A model generated the notes under the pieces. It was not told the origin of the DNA and did not search any database. It saw only the letters and a program-made list of their open reading frames with translations. Made by a program: the position numbers and the translations under genes. This document shows positions 34,101-47,029 of a stretch of DNA of 64,000 bases, piece by piece. Each line of letters starts with the position of its first letter. Position 1 is the first letter of the stretch. The DNA is from Lepus europaeus. Taxonomy: Eukaryota; Chordata; Mammalia; Lagomorpha; Leporidae. The stretch is taken from contig NC_084831.1 of NCBI RefSeq assembly GCF_033115175.1, forward strand, positions 79,989,502 to 80,053,501, given 5' to 3'.

Positions 34101-34555
34101 TGTTTCTTGCCTAATGACTCTGGTTAATACTTCCAGGAATATATTGAATAGCAATGGCAAGAGTGGCCATGTTTGTCTGGTTCCATATCTCAGTGGGAAT
34201 GCTTCCAACTTTTCCCCATTCAATAGGACACTGGCCATGGGTTTTTCATAAATTGCCTTGATTGTGTTGAGGAATGTTCCTTCTGTACCCAGTTTGCTTA
34301 GAGTTTTCATCATGAAAGAGTGTTGTATATTATCAAATGCTTTCTCTGCGTCTATTGAGATAATCAAATGGTGTTTGTTCTTCAATGTGTTAATGTGTTG
34401 TATCACATTCATTGATTTGCGAATGTTGATCCATCCCTGCATACCAGGGTTAAATCTCACTCAGTATGGGATCTTTCTGATGTGTTGCTGGATTCAACTG
34501 GCTAGAATTTTGTTGAGAATTTTTTCATCAGGGAAATTGGTCTGTAATTCTTTAT
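31155..34555 (-). mobile_element. Rabbit-type L1: 3' UTR and about two thirds of ORF2, truncated
   Basis: Reads, in reverse, an L1 3' UTR (31155-32450) with a (CA)n tract at 31371-31388, then ORF2 up to the reverse transcriptase domain. The minus-strand frame at 34038-34460 contains [17 protein letters not shown], the RT motif region. Stops and frame breaks throughout mean it is dead. The endonuclease domain, ORF1 and 5' UTR are missing. Confidence 0.92.
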
Positions 34556-36059
34556 CTCTGTTGCATCTTCTCATTTACACAATACAGAAGCCTATTTTGT
34601 TATCCAGGAAAACCTCCAGTTCTCTACTTTCCTTTGTATATAATAAATCAGCTGCAAACTCTTCTATAGTTAAAACTAATTATCTTTATTACCTCTCTTT
34701 TCCCCATAACAAATATTAAAGTTGCCTTCAAGAAGTGATCCTTAAATGAGGAGACCTGGCATTTTACTAAATCCTTGTCCCTGTCAGCTTGCTGGTTTGA
34801 GAACCTAATGAGGCTTTGACCCAGAATCCTGAAAGTGATTTTAGATACTTTAAATTCTTACCCATGCACATTTAATGAAAAGAGGTCTGAAATTATATAA
34901 GCCATCAGCCAGTAAGTTATTTCCAGTAGGAAAAACTGTTATATTTTCAGTTAATTCATTAACAATAAATTACAAAAACAACTCGATGTAAAAATCCATA
35001 TTCCTTTGGAATTATCCTTTAAACCCATGACAGTCTGTAATTAACCTTTGTTTGACTATTAACAAAGATAAAATTCGATTTTTCTAGTTTTCTTTCTTAA
35101 GGAATTTATTAATAATTATATACTCAGCATCACAGCCAATGCATGGTAATTACTATAACACAATTCTCATGTTAATGTGATATTAATACAAAGAGAACAG
35201 ATTCAATGGAATGTGTAGTTCATAGATACAATTCTAAGAATACAATGATTTTTTTAATGACTGAAATGCAGAGAAGATAAATAGAATGGTTGTTTCTTGG
35301 AAATGTTTGCTGCTCTACTTAATCAAAGAATAAATTCTTTGCTGTCAAAAAGCATTTTCTAGGCCTCACCTAGAATATACTGAAGAAAAGACTGGCAAAT
35401 TCAAAACACCTAATAGTAACTTAATGTGCAGGTAAACTCTTGTTCTTTCCAGGAGGAACGGCCACATTGATGGACATAACCCTTAGTCTCAAGCTTGCTA
35501 ACTGGTTGGCCAGGGCCACTCTTAAACAGTCCAAGAGATGTACTGGTACTTCCCCAGGATCATTCTGGGAACTAAGGTGACATCCAACGGTTTAATCAGA
35601 ATGAGGAAGGACAAAGTCACTGGTATAGAAATGTAGACTTCCACGGGGCCTGTGCTGAGGCTTTGGTATATGAGTAGTATAAATCTGTTATAAAATGACA
35701 AAAGAAATGGAGATGTCTATTTCTTTGCATATGTGACAAATTATCACAGAGAAAAATAGTGACTATTTTTTTCTTTAAATTTCTCCCAAAAGAAAATTCT
35801 AAAACTTTTTAAGGTATTGTATTTTATGTTTTAAGTATATAGGATGATCTTGCAAGAATTTCACTGAAACTTTTCTGGATTCAACTAAAACCAGTGTAAT
35901 TTTCCCAGCATTAGAAGAAATAAATACTTAACCATTTTGTGCTTCTCCAAATTCAATATGTGCACAAATCATTTTGAGAATTTATTAAAATGTAGATTCA
36001 AGTTCAGTAGATTCAGGAACCCAAGAATCAGTCCAGCTCTCTTTCTTTCTTCTTTCTTG
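34556..36059. other. Intergenic, no recognised feature
   Basis: A+T-rich, unique-looking, with no convincing repeat or gene. Confidence 0.4.
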
Positions 36060-36200
36060 GACCAGCCTGCTGGCACTGTAGCCCAATGAGACCCATCTCA
36101 GACTTCTGATTCCAGAATCAGAAGACAATGAATTTTTGTGATTTTAAGTCACAAAGTTGTCGTAAAGTATCATAGAATATAGTAGGACAAGAGTGATTAA
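36060..36200 (+). mobile_element. MLT1-like LTR 3' end (ancient MaLR)
   Basis: 'tgtagcccaatgagacccat' followed by ctcagacttctga, then 'tgtgattttaagtcacaaag', matches the end of MLT1 LTRs. Confidence 0.65.
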
Positions 36201-37394
36201 CTTCTAGCAGATATGTCTCTCTTAATAATATTTAATCTTGAATTATAGATGCTCAGACTTTGAGACCTGAGTGAAGATGCCACACACATTCATTGGCAAG
36301 GAATTCACATATCCAGTTTTGAACACGAAGGCTGACTCATCAAGGTAGCCTAACAGTTTCGATAAATAAACAGCTGCTACATTCCAGTCTGATTACTCCA
36401 GATCTCTGTTTCTGGGAACTCTCCAAGTATCAGAGTATACAAACTGACATACACACAAAACTTATTTATATGTTCATCTATTTATGTGTGTGTAGATAGG
36501 GAGACCAAGTGTTCTCTACCTAGATGTTCCTTTGATATCTCCAACTCATCTCATCAAGAACTGCCAGCGTGAATTTGTTTCTGCCTCCCACTCCCTAATC
36601 TGCTCTTTTTCTTATTTCTTTCTTGAGATGGGGCAGTGGAGAGTCCCAACTCTCCATCCCTCCAGCCAAGCCAGAAAATTGGGAATTACCTTTGTATTCT
36701 TTCCTTCTTCAGTCTCAGTCACAAAGTTCCAGAAAATATACCCTACAATGACCTCTAAAATTCATGTACCTCCTCTCTCTCCCCCACAGACCCGACCTTA
36801 GTTTAGGCATTATTCTCTCTTGTCTAGATTAGCACAAAACTTCATTGTCACTCTCCTTCAGTCAGCACCATCAGCAACCCCCACCCCAGGCCATGTCTAG
36901 TGCATTCTCTGTGCTGCCAAGATTCTAGCTATCCATGCACCACATCCAAGTCACTGCTTTTCTTAAAGTTGAGTCCATAAAGTCGAGTCCTCCAAGCATG
37001 GGATTTCAGGTCTTCTATGCAAACTCCTGAGGAATATAATGGAAGCAATTGCAAATTGCTGGCACCAGGCATAGTGTCAGGTATATAACAATTAATAAAA
37101 TAAAATATATCTTTTTATCCATCACATCTCGGATCATTCTTCACCTCATCCTTTACAACCTGACAAAGCCAAAATAATCACTGTTCCCCAGATAGTCAAT
37201 GTCATTTTACCTCCGTGGCTGCATTAGTGCTCCCTGTCAAGGATGCCCACTAGCCACTGTTGCAAGGAATATGTAATCATTGGGTCAAAATCCTTTGGAG
37301 GCAATATTTCCCCTAACCACCTATGCAATCAGTCCCCAAACTCTCTACTCTATAGAAGTTCTGACATCAGTCTCCTCATCTATAAAATAAAAAT
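36201..37394. other. Intergenic, no firm feature
   Basis: A pyrimidine-rich block at about 36530-36980 may be an old LINE 3' region. It could not be named. Confidence 0.35.
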
Positions 37395-37485
37395 GTTTCC
37401 TAAGCACTTACCATGTATACAGTAATCCCCTAGACACTGGGGATTCAGCAGTGAGAAAAAGACAAAATCTCTACTTTATATTCTG
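37395..37485 (+). repeat. LINE2 fragment
   Basis: 'cctaagcacttaccatgtat', then 'ctagacactggggattcagc' followed by agtgag. Confidence 0.6.
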
Positions 37486-37519
37486 CTACTGCCACTGCAT
37501 TGTAAATGATGCTGATGCT

Positions 37520-37750
37520 GAGTAGATTTAATAAGTGCTTACTATTTGCTAAATACTACTTTAAGCACTTTCTAGTATGAACTCATTTAATTCTCCCAAC
37601 AACACTTAAGGTAGGCATTACTAGACCTGTACTTCATGGCAATGAAACTGAAGCATAAACAGATTGAATCACTTGCTTAGGATCACTCTACTTGTAAACC
37701 AATAAAGTCAGCATTTAAATTCAGGCAATCTGGTTGTAGAACATGAATTC
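37520..37750 (+). repeat. MIR
   Basis: 'taataagtgcttactatttg', 'gaactcatttaattctccca' and 'gcaatgaaactgaagcataa' follow the MIR consensus almost end to end. Confidence 0.85.
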
Positions 37751-37765
37751 TCAAACACAATGCCA

Positions 37766-37812
37766 TAGATAGATAGATAGATAGTCATTGTGTGTGTGTG
37801 TGTGTGTGTTTT
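37766..37812. repeat. (GATA)n and (TG)n microsatellites
   Basis: About four GATA units followed by tcat and a (TG) run of about 10 units. Confidence 0.9.
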
Positions 37813-38134
37813 GTGTTGCACTAAGTTGTGGTAATTTAACTCTGTTTTCAGTGCTAATCTATGACCTCACTAAAGCCAAGGACTGTCTATAATTTGCTTT
37901 CATATCCCTAAAGCCTACCACAGTTCCAGTTTATAGCCAGCAAGGGCTCAATAAATCTTTATTGCACTAAGCAATCCTAGTTTCCTTGGGTTACCACAGG
38001 GTAATACCAAACTACCTAATAATAGCAAGTTACCTAATAGAACAAAGAGCACTGTGATAAGTACCAGGCTCCTTAACTGAAAACATGTGTGATGAGAGAA
38101 AAATGTTAAATCTTATGCTCTGAAATTCCTGATT
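37813..38134. other. Intergenic, no firm feature
   Basis: Unique-looking sequence between the microsatellites and an L1 3' end. Confidence 0.4.
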
Positions 38135-39419
38135 CTTTTTTTTTAACTTTTATTTAATGAATATAAATTTCCAAAGTACAGCTTATGCATTACAATGGCT
38201 TCCCCACCCCCCATAACTTCCCTCCCACCCGCAACCCTCCCCTCTCCCGCTCCCTCTCCCCTTCCATTTGCATCAAGATTCATTTTCAATTCTCTTTATA
38301 TACAGAAGATCAATTTAGTATAAAGATTTCAACAGTTTGCACCCACATAGAAACACAAAGTGAAACATACTGTTTGAGTACTAGTTATAGCATTAAATCA
38401 CAATGTACAGCACATTAAGGACAGAGATCCCACATGAGGAGCAAGTGCACAGTGGCTCCTCTTGTTGACCCAACAAATTGACACTCTAGTTTATGGTGCC
38501 AGTAACCACCCTAGGCTGTCGTCATGAGTTGCCAATGCTATTGAAGCCTTCCAAGTTTGCCGACTCTGATCATATTTAGACAAGGTCATAAAAGACAGAG
38601 TGAGGATAGTAACCAATGATCCTAAGAGTGGCATTTACCAGGTTAGAGCAATTATACAGCATTAAGTGGGGAAGAGGACCATCAGTACACACAGGTTGGG
38701 AGTAGAGCCATTGGTGGTAGAGTAGAGGTTATGATTACACAGGAATGAGGCCCAAGTACGTTAGACAGGGTCTAGAACAAAGGACAGAATCATTATTAGA
38801 GGAGCTAAGAAAGGTGCTGTCTAAGCTACAATTAAGTTTTCTGATTTAGAGGCAAATAGAACCTGATAGAAGGGGCTTGATAATAATCTGTTGGGCTTTA
38901 GGCCTTGTAAGTAAAGAGGCCCAGACCTATCTATCTCTTCACATGGGGTACATCCTAAGGGAGGTGTGAACCTCCTGGGGGAAGGCACTCTGTTGACTTT
39001 CATTACTTGGCTGGCCTGGGAGGAGAGCTGGCCAGGTAAAGGCAGGGGGCATCTCTAACAAGAAATTTACAGTTCTGCCTGCAATGTTGCTGACCCTACT
39101 TGACCATACCCTCAGCTGCAGTGGTCACTTTGGAAGTTGGGCTGAGTGAAGGGCTTTTCAGCTTAGAGCCAATAAGATCTGTGGCTCTGACCTGGGCATC
39201 CTTCGACTCCAGGGCAGGTCCATTTCCAGTGATCCAACTCTTGGCAGAGCTGCCAGGGCTCTTCACAAGCTGACTTCTGCTGAAGCCCAGGCTTACCACA
39301 TTGAAAGCCACTGCAGTGGACTGGCCTGTTGGGTCTCCTTGAGGGCAGATCACTGTATAGATCAGCCATTAATAGGCCTGCCACCCATTGCTTCTGATGC
39401 CTAGCTTTCTTTTCCTCCT
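38135..39419 (-). mobile_element. Young rabbit-type L1, 3' UTR only (5' truncated)
   Basis: The reverse 3' end starts at poly-T 38135-38143 ('aacttttatttaatgaatat'). It shares nearly its whole length with 62295-63571. Within it, minus-strand frames at 38821-39003 (60 codons) and 39096-39353 (85 codons) recur in the other copies. A short ttcttttt direct repeat may mark the target site. Confidence 0.9.
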
Positions 39420-40118
39420 TTCTTTTTCATAGTAAAATATATACAGCATAAAATCTATATTTTTTTTGACAGGCAGAGTGGACAGTGAGAGACAAAGACA
39501 GAAAGGTCTTCCTTTTTCCGTTGGCTCACCCCCCAATGGCCGCTGTGGCCGGCACACTGTGGCCAGCGCACTGTGCTGATCCGAAGCCAGGAGCCAGGTG
39601 CTTCTCCTGGTCTCCATGTGAGTGCAGGGCCCAAGTCCTTGGGTCATCCTCCACTGCCCTCCCGGGCCACAGCAGAGAGCTGGACTGGAAGAAGAGCAAC
39701 CGGGACAGAATCCAGTGCCCCAACGGAGACTAGAACCCGGGGTACTGGTGCCGCAGGCAGAGGATTAGCCTATTGAGCCGCAACGCCTGTGTAAATCTAT
39801 ATTTTTAACCATTTTTAAGCACACAATTCAGTGTACATTTTATATTCACACTGTTACACAACCATAACCTCCCTCCACCTACAGAACTACCTCATTTCCT
39901 AAACAAATTCCATATCCATTAAATAATAATTCTCCATTTCTCCATTGCTCCCTAGCCCCTGATAACCAACACTTTACTTCCTGTCTGTATTAATTTAACT
40001 ACTCTGGGTCCCTCATATAGAAGGATTCATATAGCATCTATCCTTTTGTTAGCTGGCTTGTTCTATAATGTCTTCAAGGTTCATTCTAATGTAGTGAGTT
40101 ACAAAATTTCCTTCATTT
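39420..40118 (-). mobile_element. Ancient L1M-type 3' UTR, split by a C-SINE
   Basis: 'agtaaaatatatacagcata' at 39431 and, after the SINE, 'ttaaccatttttaagcacac' followed by aattcagtg and 'gttacacaaccataacctcc' match old mammalian L1M 3' ends in reverse. Confidence 0.72.
39465..39792 (-). repeat. C-SINE2 with 14-bp target-site duplication
   Basis: gacaggcagagtggacagtg at the start, 'attagcctattgagccgcaa' at the head. aaatctatattttt flanks it at 39451-39464 and 39793-39806. Confidence 0.95.
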
Positions 40119-43100
40119 TATTTTTATTTTTTTTTACCTAGAAACATTTTATTTATGGTATGCAAACCATACATTTCATATATACAAATTTAGGAACATA
40201 GTGATTCTTCTCACCCTACCCTCTCTCCCACCAACACTCCCTCCCTTCTTCCTCCTACCACTTCTATTCCCATTATTTTTTTACTAAGTTCTATTTTCAA
40301 TTAACTTTATACACTTAAGAATAACCCTACACTAAGTAAAAGTTCAACAAATAGCATGAAAAACACTGTTCTTCAACAATCAAAAAAAGAACTTTTCAGA
40401 GTCTTTGCATCTAAAAGTGTCAATTTCACTTCTATAGATTAGTTTTAATTACTCTATTAGTTACCAGAGATCAGGGAGAATATATGGTATGTGCATTTTT
40501 GTACTGGCTTATTTCACCTGCATTTATTGTTTGTTGATTTCTGTATAAAAGTCATTCTAACTGGGGTGAGGTGAAACCTCACTGTGGTTTTGATTTGCAT
40601 TTCCCTGATGGCTAGTGATCCTTAGCATTCTTTCATATAATGCTTACCATTTGATTTTTTTCTTTTGAAAAATGCCTGTATAAGTCCTTTGCCCATTTCT
40701 TAACTGGATAACTGGATTGTTTGTTTTGCTGTTGTTGAATTTCTTGATCTCTTTATAGATTCTGGTTATTAATTCTTTATCAGTTGCATAGTTTGCAAAC
40801 ATTTTCCCCCATTCTGTCAGTTTCCTTTTCATCTGCTGAGTGTTTCTTTTGCAGTGCTGAAGCTTCTCTGCTTCATGTAATCTCGTTTGTCAATTTTGGC
40901 TTTGATTGCCCTTGCTTTTGGAGTCTTTTCCAAGAAGTCATTGCCTATGTCAATGTCTTCCAATGTCCCCAATGTTCTCTACGAATTTGAGAGTATCAGG
41001 TCAAAGGTTTAGGCCTTTGATCTGTTTTGTGTGGATTTTTGTGGAAGGTGTAGGTAGGGGTCTTGCTTCATATTTCTGCATGCAGAGACTCAGTATTCCC
41101 AACACCATTTGTTATACAGACTGTTCTTGCTCCAGGAATTGATTTTAGCTCATTTGTAAAAAACAATAAGTTGATTGTATATGCATGCACTGATTTCTAG
41201 AGTTTCTATTCTGTTCCATTGCTCTATTTGTCTATTTTTGTGATTATAAATGCACTATAGTATGTCTTGAAATCTGGTATTGTGATGCCTCCAGCTTTCA
41301 TTTTGTTGTATAAGATTACTGTAGCTATTTGGGATCTCCAGTATTCCCATATCAATTTCACATCATTTTTTCTAGATCTGCAAAGAATGCCATTGGAATT
41401 TTGATTGGGATCACATTGAATCTGTAAATAGCTTTCAATGGTATGAACATTTTGATGATATTGATTCTCCCAATCCATGAAAATGGAAGATTTTTCTGTG
41501 TCTTTTTTAATGTTATATAGTTTTCATTGTAGAGATCTTTGACATTCTTGATTAAATTTATTCAAAGATATTAAATTTTTTGTAGCTATTGTGAGTGGGA
41601 TTAATCTTAGAGGATCTTTCTGAGCCATGGCATTTTCTGTGTATACAAAGGCTATTGATTTTTGTGTGTTGATTTTATATCCTGCCATTTTACCAAATTC
41701 TTTTATAAGTTCTAATAGACTCTTAGTGCAGTCTTTTGGATCCCCTGCATATAGAATCAAGTCATCTACAAATAGGGATAGTTTGACTTCCTCCTTCCAA
41801 ATTTTTATCCCTTTGATTTATTTTTCTTGCCTATTGGCCCTGGTTAAAACTTCCATGACTATATTGAATAGCAATGGTGAGAGTGGCCATCCTTGTCTGG
41901 TTCTGGATCCTAAAGGGAATGCTTCAATATTTTTCTCATTCATTAAAATGCTGGCTATGGGTTTGTCATAAACTGCTTTGATTATGTTGAGGAATGTTCC
42001 TTCTATACCAAGTTTGAATAAGGTTTTTATCTTGAAAGGATGTAGTATTTTATCAAATGCTTTCTCTGCATCTATTGAGATAATCATATGGTTTTTGTTC
42101 TTCAGTTTGTTAATGTGATGTATTACATTTATTAATTTGTGAATGTTGAACCATCACTGGATACCAAGGATAAATCCTATTTGGTCTGGGTGAATGATCT
42201 TTCTGATGTGTTGTTGGATTCAATTGGCTAGTATTTTGTTGAGAACTTTTACATCTATGTTCATCAAGGAAACTGGTCTAGAGTTCTCTTTTTCTGGTTT
42301 ATATTTTTTCTGGCTTAGGAATTTAGTTGATGCTGGCTTCATAGAAGGAGATTTGGAGGATTCCCTCCCTTTCAATCATTTTGAATAGCTTGAGAAAAAT
42401 TGGAGTTAGTTTTCTTTAAAAGTCTGGTAGAATTCAGCAGTGAAGCTATCTGTTCCTGGGCTTTTCTTTTGGGAGGATCTTTATTACTGATTCAATCTCT
42501 GTCTTGGTTATTGTTCTGTTTAGGTTCTCTATGTCTTCATGGCTCAATTTTAGTAGGTTGTATGTGTCCAGGAATCTATCCGTTATTTCTAGATTTACCA
42601 ATTTGTTTGCATACAGCTCTTTGTAGTAATTCCTAATTATCCTTTTTGTTTCTGTGATTTTTCTTGCTACATTTCCTTTTTCACCTTTGATTTTATTGAC
42701 TCAGGTCTTCTGCCTCTTTTTGTGGTTAGTTTGGTGCCAAATGGTGCTTCAATTTTGCTTATTTTTCAAAAACTATCTCTTCATTTCACTGATATTTGTA
42801 TTTTTTGTTTCAATTTTGTTTATTTTTTCTCTAAGTTTATTTCTTTTCTTCTATTAATTTTGGGTTTGGTTTGTTGTTTTTCTAGGTCCTTGAGATGTAC
42901 TGATAGCTCATTCATTTGGTGCCTTTCTAATTTCTTGATGTAGTCACCAATTTCTATAAACTTCCCTCTTAATGCTGTTTCTGCTGTATCACATATGTTT
43001 TGATAAGTCTTATTGTTGCTTTCCTTCATTTTCAGAAAATTTTTATTTCTCTTTTGATTTCTTCTATGACCCACTGTTCATTCAGGAGCATGTTGTTCAG

Positions 43101-44590
43101 TCTCCATGTGTCTACATATATTCTAGAGATTCTTGAGTTTTTGATTTCCAGCTTAATTCTATGTGATCAGAGAAGATGCATGGTATAATTTTTTTTTTAA
43201 TTTATTGAGACTTGCTTCATAGCCTAGCATGTGATTTATGCTAGCATTGGTCTTCCATGCACTGGTGAGAAGAACGCATATTCTTCAACTGGAGTATGAA
43301 AAGTTCTGTAGCTATCCATTTGTCCCTTTGGTCTATAGGGTCAATTAATTCTGCTGTTTCTTTGTTGATTTTCAGTCTGGTTGATCTGCCTTTTGCTGAA
43401 AGCAGGATGTTGAAATCCCCCATTACCATTGTACTGGAGTCTATGTCTCCCATTAAAGCCATTAACTTTTCTTTTAAATAGCCAAGTGCCCTGTACTTGA
43501 GTGCATATAAATTTATTATAGACACACTTCCTGTTGATTTGATCCCATAGTCATGACTTAGTGCCCTTCTTTGTATGTTTTAACAATTTTCTGTTAAAGT
43601 CTATTTTGTCTAATATTAGAATGGCTATACTAGTTTTTTGCTTGTTTGTTTCCATTAACGTTGAATATCTTTGTTGGTGAGGTGTGTTTCTTGCAGGCAG
43701 CAAATATATGGATCTTGCATTTTAATCCATTTGACCAGCCCAGAGAACCGAGGCCACTTGCATTCAAGATAACTATTGATAAGTAATGAATTGGCACTTC
43801 TATTTCCATAAATACCCCACTGCAACACAGTGCCGGCCCCTCCTTTATACTTTTACTGTGAGATTTCCTCCCTTCACTTTATTTCATAGTGATGATCTTG
43901 TTTCCTTATTTCTGTGTGTTTCACATACTTAAGCACTGTTTGTAAGGCTGGAGAAGTGGTGACAAATTCTTTCAATTTCTGTTTGTTATGGAAGGTCTTT
44001 ATTCACCTTCATTCATAATTGAGAGTTTTTCTGGGTACAGTATTTTGAGTTGAGAGTTTTTTTTCCTCTTAGGACTTAGAATATATCTTGCCATTTTCTC
44101 CTAGCCTTGTAGGGTTTCTGATGGGAAGTCAGCTTTAGCCAACTTGGAGAGCTTCTGAAAGTAATCTGGCATTTCTCTTGTGCACATTTTAGAAACTTTT
44201 CTTTATGTTTTACTGTGAAAAGAGTGGCTATGTTGTGTCATGGTAAGATATTTTCTGATCATGTGTATTTGGAGTTCTTTTTGCTTCCTGTACTTGGAAA
44301 TTCCTTTTCTTCTCATTGGGGAAATTTTCTGTAATTATTTCACTAATTAGGCTTTCTATCCATTCTCTCTTTCCATGTCTTCAGGAAATCCTGAGACATT
44401 GACATTGGGTCATTTGGTAGTATCCCATGAATCTCCAACACTGGTTTTAATTTTCCTAATTTCTTTTTTTTTTTTAAATCTGACTGCTAAATTCTCAGAC
44501 ATTTATCTTCTAACTCAGACAGTCTTTCTTCTGCCTCACTGACTCTATTGCTAAGGCTTTCTATGGCATATTTTATTTGATCTATTGAGT
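40119..44590 (-). mobile_element. L1, ~4.4 kb: 3' UTR, ORF2 through endonuclease, part of ORF1 side
   Basis: In reverse it runs from a 3' UTR (40119-40520) through ORF2. The frame 41818-42087 carries the RT motif region [13 protein letters not shown]. The frame 41524-41760 starts MILYAGDPKDCTKSLLELI, next to the RT catalytic block. The frame 43241-43525 contains MVMGDFNILLS from the endonuclease domain. It is broken by many stops. A 24-bp C-SINE head scrap sits at about 43817-43840. Confidence 0.92.
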
Positions 44591-45639
44591 ACTAACCTGA
44601 AAGAAAATGTTTCTTGAAAATTAAGTGAATGAAGGACTCTTTACACAGGATAATATTCATGCATTTATTATTTCAGTAGAGAGGTGCTGAAGACATCTTA
44701 TGTATAATACACACAGTTTTTCCCTACCAAGATAGCTTATATTAGCCTTTGCCTTCTCTTTTAACTTTTCCATTCATTTTGATACTACTAACTTTCATTC
44801 TACTTATATCAGCTTCTCAAATTTTTAGCCATTCAAAAATTTTATTCAGGTCTACAGGTAACTGCATGCAAGAGTCACCAGAATTTTAGTGGTGACACAT
44901 ATTACCTGTCAATTGCATTGTTTTGAAACCTAAGGAGAAATTTTAAAACTCTGTATCTATTATCATTTTATTAATTTTCTCTCTTCTAGATATATTCCCT
45001 TTAATAACTGTCCTAGGGAAATTTACTTTAGAACAGCAATGGACCAGATATTTTATTGACAGTGTGGAAGGCACTTTATGTACAAGAAAATTAAAATTGA
45101 TTTTCTCCTTCATGATATTCTGAAAAAATATTTCAAATTATGCAAGAACTGATAAATGTATTTATCTAGAATGAAAACCCATTGCATGAACAATATAGTT
45201 CACTAAATAAAGAGATCAATAATAATAATTTTGAACTTGATTACTCTGAAGCACCTAAATGTTGGAACAAGAAAAACATGCAAAACAACCAATAGTTGGG
45301 CAAGTATTTCACTGAAAGAAGAAACTCTGCTTCTAACCCCTCCACAGGTGGCAAGGACCAGTCAGACAGAAGAGAAGTACCTGAGCAGGTTTCTCAAGAC
45401 CAACTAGAAAGCCACTATAAGGCATGAATGGTGCAATAAAACAAGAACCAAGGCCATGCCTACCAAGGAGCGGCAAAGACGATGAACGCCCAGCAAAGAA
45501 ACTCGATCAAGCATGAAGGATTACGTGGGTGTCAAGGCTATCTCCTTAAGCCTATGTTTCTTTATCAGAGACCTGAATTGTAATAATGCGTTCACATCCA
45601 AGGCAATCTAACAAAATCAAATGCATCAGTTGTGGTCAA
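44591..45639. other. Intergenic, no recognised feature
   Basis: A+T-rich. The segment at 45290-45560 is less A+T-rich but unassigned. Confidence 0.4.
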
Positions 45640-45825
45640 TATTGTGAACAATACTGCTTCTAAAAATTTAATGTATATGCATCACCTGGGAATCTTGTTG
45701 AGGTGTTCATTCTGCTTCATTAGGTCTGGGGCAATGCCTGAGATCCTACATGTCTAACAAGCTCCCAGGGGATGCTAGAGCCATTGGTCCATAGACCACT
45801 ATTTGAATAGCATGATGTTACACAG
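45640..45825 (+). mobile_element. MER5A hAT DNA transposon relic
   Basis: 'tgtatatgcatcacctggga' followed by atcttgttgagg, then 'ggtctggggcaatgcctgag' and 'acaagctcccaggggatgct', is the MER5A layout. Confidence 0.8.
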
Positions 45826-46299
45826 TCAGATAATCTGGAAAATTACATGGTAATTACAATCTTCTAGGGCTTTTGATAAAAATTTTGCTTTTCTGATAAA
45901 AGACTGACATTGTTCGGGCCATCACATTCCTCTGTTTATAGCAGGATATGGAGCCTGGAGCTACAACAGGCAGCATGAGTAAAAAGTCGCCAGTAGAAGA
46001 ACAAGAGAAAGAGCCTGTGTCCTTGACGCTGTCATTAAGCCACTGCAACCCTACACTGCCTTATAACAAAAATAAATCCACATGAGGTCTAGCCATTATG
46101 AATCACATTTTATAACTGAAAGTATTCCTAGTGAATATGTGAGTGTAGATTGGTGTACTAATATATGCTGAATGGAAAAAAAAATGGCAAGATAAGGAGA
46201 GGGAAGAACAGTAAAGGATCTCATGATCCAAACTACGGTAAACTTCTTAAATAAGCAAAGATCTACTGTAGACTAACGATCCTGAGCCTTCATTTTAGA
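45826..46299. other. Intergenic, no recognised feature
   Basis: No repeat or gene recognised. Confidence 0.4.
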
Positions 46300-46735
46300 A
46301 AGATTGTTTCAAAAGCAGTTTTAGGTTCACAGCAAAATTGGGACGACAATCAGGAGAGTTCCTGTATCTCTCCTATTGTCTCCTGTGCAGAGGTGTCACC
46401 ATTATCACCATCACCACCCAGGCAGTGCAATGACCCTGCACTGATGTGTCACAGTTCACATTAGGGTTCACTCTCAGTGCTATACATTTTATAGGTTTGA
46501 CACATGTATGATGGCATACATCATCCATTGTAGTATCATCGAATATTTTCAGTGCCCTAAAAAATCCTCGATCCTCTGCCCATTCACCTCTTCCCAGATG
46601 CCCAATTCCTGGCAACCACTGATCTTTTTCTATTTCCAGAGTTTTCCCATTTCCAGAATGCCAAATAGTTGGCATTAAACAGTATGTATTATATGCTATG
46701 TACACCTTAAAGTACAGTATGGACAGCTTTTGTAA
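46300..46735 (-). mobile_element. Ancient L1M-type 3' UTR
   Basis: 'gttttaggttcacagcaaaa', 'gggttcactctcagtgctat', 'ctggcaaccactgatctttt' and 'gaatgccaaatagttggcat' match old L1M 3' ends in reverse. Confidence 0.75.
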
Positions 46736-46975
46736 CTGTCCTACAGTCTTGCATGTTCTCTTCTATTTTCTTCAGTCCTTGTTCTCTTTGATTTTCAGTT
46801 TGGAAAGCTTTTACTGACAAAGCCTCAAGCTCAGAGAGTCTTTCTTCAGCTGTAAGGAGTCCGCTACTAAGTCCGCCAAAGCTGTTTTTCATTTCTATGT
46901 CAATATTTTGATCTCTAGAATATCTTTCTGATTCTGAGATTTCCATCTCTCTGCACACATGACCCTTCTACTCTT
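46736..46975 (-). mobile_element. L1 ORF1 fragment (coiled-coil part)
   Basis: The minus-strand frame 46707-46958 includes LSELEALSVKAFQTENQREQ, a heptad-rich stretch typical of the L1 ORF1 coiled coil. It lacks the RNA-binding part. Confidence 0.78.
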
Positions 46976-47029
46976 ACAAGCTGTCCCCTTTATACAATGT
47001 ATCCATTAGTATGTTAATTATTTGTATTT

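Noticed and set aside
34038-34460. A reverse transcriptase gene
   Set aside because: The RT motifs belong to a truncated L1 ORF2. There is no independent gene.
37766-37812. CRISPR-like short repeats
   Set aside because: Plain GATA and TG microsatellites in a vertebrate genome, with no spacer structure.
40119-44590. A possibly active L1
   Set aside because: ORF2 is broken into many short frames with stops and small indels, and no intact ORF1 or 5' UTR is attached.
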